Part shown: positions 60,604 to 64,000 of the stretch, piece by piece
How the letters are laid out: every line of letters begins with the position of its first letter
Numbering within the stretch: the stretch's first letter is position 1
Made by a program: the position numbers and the translations under genes
Notes under the pieces: generated by a model
Databases searched by the model: none
What the model saw: the letters and a program-made list of their open reading frames with translations, nothing else
What the model was told of the DNA's origin: nothing
Assembly: GCA_963831645.1 (NCBI GenBank)
Contig: CAWHQZ010000028.1
Location: forward strand, 1-64,000
Source of the DNA: CAWHQZ01 sp963831645
GTDB lineage: Bacteria; Pseudomonadota; Alphaproteobacteria; Rhizobiales; Aestuariivirgaceae
Length of the DNA: 64,000 bases
Direction: 5' to 3'

Positions 60604-61495
60604 TCAAGTTACGCCCGCCGCTTTGGCAACGCCCTCGCCCAACTGGTAGCGAACGAAGCCCGCGAGCTTTAGCGGTGCGCCCACTTTGGCTTCCGCCTCC
60701 TTGAGCACTTGGCCAACCGTCTTTGCGCCATCGTGAATGTAGACCTGATCCACGAGACACGCCTCCTTGGCGAAACTCCGCAGCCCGGACGCAATGATCT
60801 TTTCCAGGACCTGGGCGGGCTTGCCCGCGTTCTTCTCGGTCAATATGGCCTTTTCGCGGGCGAGCGTCGCGGAGTCGACACCGGACAAGTCGACGGCAAG
60901 CGGGTTGGCAGCGGCCACATGCATCGCCAGATGACGCCCCAGCTCATTCAACCCGTCATGCTTTCCCGTCGACTCGAGAGCCACCAGAACGCCAATCCTG
61001 CCCATTCCTGGCGCAATTCGGTTGTGAATGTAGGATCCGATGACGCCATTGGCGACCGCCAGCGCGGCGGTGCGTCGAACCGTCATGTTCTCACCAATGG
61101 TCGCCACCATCTCGGCGACATGCTCGGCCACGCTTTGTTTGGAGCCGGGGAAACTTGCGCCACGAAGCTTGTCGAGGGAGCCGCCCGCCTGGACGGCGAG
61201 CCGAACGATTTGCGCCACCATGGCCTGAAATTTCTCGTTCCTGGCAACGAAGTCGGTCTCCGAGTTGACTTCGACGAGCGCGCCGCGCAAGCCATCCACC
61301 GCGACCGCGACTAGTCCTTCCGCCGCAAGCCGATCCGCCTTTCGCGCGGCCTTGGACTAGGCCCTTGGCCCGCAGCCAATCGACCGCCACCTCCATGCTT
61401 CCCTGCGATTCCCGCAGCGCAGTCTTGCAGTCCATCATGCCCGCGCCGGTTTTCTCGCGCAGCTCTTTCACCATGCTCGCGGTGATGTCAGCCAT
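60604..61495 (-). pseudogene. tsf: elongation factor Ts, one frameshift
   Basis: The start at ATG 61495 gives ITASMVKELREKTGAGMMDCK and ALRESQGSMEVAVDWLRAKG. At about 61354-61360 one extra base throws the frame; removing it gives KGL(A/S)KAARKADRLAAEG. The second frame continues with VEVNSETDFVARNEKFQ and the rest of the domain to 60604. EF-Ts is needed for growth, so the gene must be functional in the cell or exist elsewhere. The shift is best explained as an error in the sequence. Confidence 0.92.
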
Positions 61496-61520
61496 TCCCA
61501 GGTCCTCGTGCAGGCAACTT

Positions 61521-62534
61521 TCAGCCGGCGACATGGTCGGCTGGAGCAACGTTCGAATTAGTTGACAGCAGGCCTTTCGCCTGCTCGACCCACTCCTCGC
61601 GGCCGATCCGGCCCTTGAGCTTCAGCTTCTCATCGAAGGCCGTTACCTGATCGTGCGTCCAGCCAGCGATCTGGTGCAATGAAGTCACCCCTTCGGCGGC
61701 GAGCTTTTTCTGCAGCGTGGCGCCGATGCCGCTGATGAGCGAAACATCATCGTGATTGGCCGCGGGCGCGGGTGGCGTTGCAACATCCGGTACAGGCTCC
61801 GTCAGCGGGTTTGCAGAGGCGCCGATATCGACCCCGGACTGCATTTGGGAAACGCTGAGACCTTCGAGGGCCGCTCGCGCGATCAGATCGCAGTAGAGGT
61901 TGATGGCTCGACCGGCATCATCGTTTCCGGGCACCGGGTGGGATACGCCGGCAGGATCGCTGTTCGAGTTGAGCACAGCCACCACAGGTATATTCAGCCG
62001 ATTGGCCTCCTTGATGGCCAGCTGCTCCTTGTTGGTGTCGATCACAAACATGATATCCGGCGTTCCCCCCATTTCCTTGATACCGCCCAAGGCGTCTTCG
62101 AGCTTTTTCCTTTCGCGCGTCAGTTGCAGGAGCTCACGCTTGGTCAGACCCACGCCTTCCTTGGCCGTCAGCTCATCGAGCTGGCGCAGGCGCTTGATCG
62201 AGTTTGAGATCGTCTTCCAGTTGGTGAGAGTGCCCCCGAGCCAACGTGAGTTAATGTAGTACTGGGCGCAGCGTTTCGCTGCCTCGACGATCGGCTCGGA
62301 TGCCTGGCGCTTGGTGCCGACAAACAAGACCCGACCCCCGCGGGCGACGGCGTCGCGGACGGCCACGAGGGCTTGGTGCAGCAGCGGAACCGTCTGAGCC
62401 AGGTCGATGATGTGAATGCCATTGCGCGATCCATAGATGTAGCTTTTCATCTTTGGATTCCAGCGATGGGTTTGATGGCCGAAATGGACGCCTGCTTCCA
62501 GAAGCTGGCGCATGGAAAAATCAGGCAAAGCCAT
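61521..62534 (-). CDS. rpsB: 30S ribosomal protein S2 with helix-hairpin-helix extension
   Basis: The 337-residue protein has the S2 body (MRQLLEAGVHFGHQTHRWNPKM, RGGRVLFVGTKRQASEPI, NSRWLGGTLTNWKTI, GTPDIMFVIDTNKEQLAIKEA). After residue ~260 a linker rich in Pro/Ala leads to a domain with LISGIGATLQKKLAAEGVTS and RIGREEWVEQAKGLL. This resembles the helix-hairpin-helix found at the end of some NuoE proteins. The extension is about 80 residues beyond E. coli S2. It could bind rRNA or DNA. Confidence 0.95.
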   Translation of the reverse strand: MALPDFSMRQLLEAGVHFGHQTHRWNPKMKSYIYGSRNGIHIIDLAQTVPLLHQALVAVRDAVARGGRVLFVGTKRQASEPIVEAAKRCAQYYINSRWLGGTLTNWKTISNSIKRLRQLDELTAKEGVGLTKRELLQLTRERKKLEDALGGIKEMGGTPDIMFVIDTNKEQLAIKEANRLNIPVVAVLNSNSDPAGVSHPVPGNDDAGRAINLYCDLIARAALEGLSVSQMQSGVDIGASANPLTEPVPDVATPPAPAANHDDVSLISGIGATLQKKLAAEGVTSLHQIAGWTHDQVTAFDEKLKLKGRIGREEWVEQAKGLLSTNSNVAPADHVAG

Positions 62535-62735
62535 GCCCTGTCACTCCTTCTCCGGTTGGGACCGCCGCGGGCGCGTTGGGGATGGTGCGAGCACCAGCAC
62601 CGGAAGGTCGCAGGCTATATGGGGATGACAGTCCCGCGCCCGGCGACCCAGCGTCCGCGTGTGAATTTAGAGAAGGCCTTCTAGTGGAGGCCGGCTGGCG
62701 ATGCAAGAGGCGTCGCAGAGAGCCCCAGAGGAGCT

Positions 62736-64000
62736 TCAGAGGAGCCTTGGCCTTGGATTAGAGGAGCCCCTGATCAGAAGATCCTGAACATCAACCACGC
62801 CGGGGATCGCCTTGATGGCGCCTTTGAGCTGCGGGCTCACGGAGAATTTGTTACCCAGCGCGATCGCGACCTCGCGGCCTCCCGGCAGTTGCAGGATCAG
62901 CTGAACAGGCGCCCTGCCGCCATTGCTGAGACGGCGGGCTATGGATTCGAGTGGCGCTTCGTCTCTAAGGAAAATGGTAATGCCAGCTTGTATGCCGGCG
63001 GTTACCTGCTCGAGCAACTCGACACCCTGAAGGCGCAGCCGGACTTCTTCACCATCCACATCGGCCTCGACCTTGGCGATGATCGCGCTACCGGGTTCAA
63101 GTAGGTCACGGGCCGCTGCCAGCAGGTCGGAGAATGCGACCGCCTCGAACTGGCCTGAAGGATCGGAGAGCCCGACAAACGCGAAGCGGCTGCCGTTCCT
63201 CGAACGGCGCTCGTGTTTGTATGTGACGGTGCCCGCGAGCTTCGCCACGCTCCCGCGGCCGCTGAGCACCTTTTCCTGGAAAACGGTCCAGGGTTCTACG
63301 CCGATCTTGCTGAGCAGCCCCATGTAATCATCGAGCGGGTGACCCGAGAGATAGAAGCCGACGGCCTCGAACTCGGCGGCGAGCTTCTCCATGGGCAGCC
63401 AAGGCTCGACGGCCGGCAAGCGAAGGCCGCCGTCAGCGGCGTCTGAAACAGAGTGACCGAAGAGGTCTCCCTGCCCTGCTTCGGCCGCGACGGCGGTGCG
63501 ATTGGCGAGCGCCAGAATAGCCTCAACGCCTTCAAAAATTTGCCTCCGGTTGGGATTGAGGCTGTCGAATGCGCCGGCCTTGGCGAGGCTCTCCAGTGCG
63601 CGCTTGTTGAGAAGATGGCCATCGATTTTGCGGGCAAAGTCGCCGATCGAGTTGAACGGTCCCTTGGCGGCCCGCAGCGCCGACAGGTGTTCGATGGCGC
63701 CCGTTCCGACGTTCCGCAGGGCCGCCAGGGAATACTGAACGACGCCCTCCCTGACATCGAATTCGACTCCGGAAGCGTTGATGGAGGGCGAGCGAAGGCG
63801 CACGCCGAGCTTCGCGCCCTCGCGACGCAGCATCATGAGCTTGTCAGTGTTGCCGATGTCGAGGGTCATCGAGGCCGCCATGAACTCGGTTGTGAAGTTC
63901 GCCTTGAGGTAAGCCGTCTGGTAGGCCAGGACCGCATAGGCTGCGGCATGAGACTTGTTGAATCCGTAACCTGCGAATTTGGCCACAAGCTCGAAAATGT
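62736..64000 (-). CDS. dnaE: DNA polymerase III alpha subunit, C-terminal part (cut by window edge)
   Basis: The frame runs off the window and so lacks most of the polymerase. FAGYGFNKSHAAAYAVLAYQ is the conserved end of the polymerase/fingers region. The helix-hairpin-helix part is ARKIDGHLLNKRALESLAKAG, the OB fold includes GRGSVAKLAGTVTYKHERRS, and the tail contains TIFLRDEAPLESIARRL. It lies next to rpsB as in other rhizobia. Confidence 0.95.
   Translation of the reverse strand, partial: IFELVAKFAGYGFNKSHAAAYAVLAYQTAYLKANFTTEFMAASMTLDIGNTDKLMMLRREGAKLGVRLRSPSINASGVEFDVREGVVQYSLAALRNVGTGAIEHLSALRAAKGPFNSIGDFARKIDGHLLNKRALESLAKAGAFDSLNPNRRQIFEGVEAILALANRTAVAAEAGQGDLFGHSVSDAADGGLRLPAVEPWLPMEKLAAEFEAVGFYLSGHPLDDYMGLLSKIGVEPWTVFQEKVLSGRGSVAKLAGTVTYKHERRSRNGSRFAFVGLSDPSGQFEAVAFSDLLAAARDLLEPGSAIIAKVEADVDGEEVRLRLQGVELLEQVTAGIQAGITIFLRDEAPLESIARRLSNGGRAPVQLILQLPGGREVAIALGNKFSVSPQLKGAIKAIPGVVDVQDLLIRGSSNPRPRLL

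Overview
The window is high-GC DNA from an alphaproteobacterium, most likely a member of the Hyphomicrobiales (Rhizobiales). Three things point there. The right third (about 48.3-64.0 kb) has the order lexA-comEC-gltX-gltA-fabZ-bamA-rseP-cdsA-frr-pyrH-tsf-rpsB-dnaE, which is the housekeeping block known from Sinorhizobium and relatives. A LexA box of the alphaproteobacterial type GAAC-N7-GAAC lies upstream of lexA. Many accessory genes belong to families common in rhizobia (DUF992, DUF5681, multi-HAMP hybrid kinases, HWE kinase, protamine-like Tat protein, SbmA/BacA-like transporter).

Layout. 0-6 kb is a decayed mobile region: an IS630 remnant, a DUF5681 gene, an iteron-like repeat array, a Toprim primase/helicase gene with a frameshift, small ORFs, an excisionase-like HTH protein and the last codons of a tyrosine integrase. 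6-15.5 kb holds mostly exported or membrane proteins (Tat intradiol dioxygenase, CorC/HlyC protein, hexapeptide-repeat protein, SbmA-like ABC protein, KTSC protein, phosphodiester glycosidase), a serine-glyoxylate-type aminotransferase and a cNMP-binding protein. 15.6-20.6 kb is a GntR regulator divergent from a NitT/TauT-type ABC importer and an FAA-family hydrolase; every gene there is broken by single-base shifts. 20.7-28.4 kb is a mix of SDR, small exported proteins, DUF421, EF-hand, FAA, DUF992, AmpG-like and hydrolase genes. 28.5-33.8 kb is a complete sugar ABC operon with a FucU mutarotase. 34.9-37.4 kb is pxpA-pxpB-pxpC for 5-oxoproline. 37.5-41.0 kb has an MFS gene, a lytic transglycosylase and three small membrane or exported proteins. 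41.0-48.1 kb carries two signalling kinases, one of them about 1,830 residues with some ten HAMP units.

The two most notable points are these. First, in the housekeeping block uppS, dxr, lpxD, lpxA, lpxI and lpxB are all absent from their usual places while every other member keeps its order; the junctions are almost seamless and cannot be one deletion. Second, frameshifts are abundant and hit genes that must work (tsf, cdsA), so at least part of them are probably sequence errors. Four of the simple one-base insertions fall exactly where removing a base gives GANTC, the CcrM methylation motif. Calls of pseudogene below should be read with that in mind.
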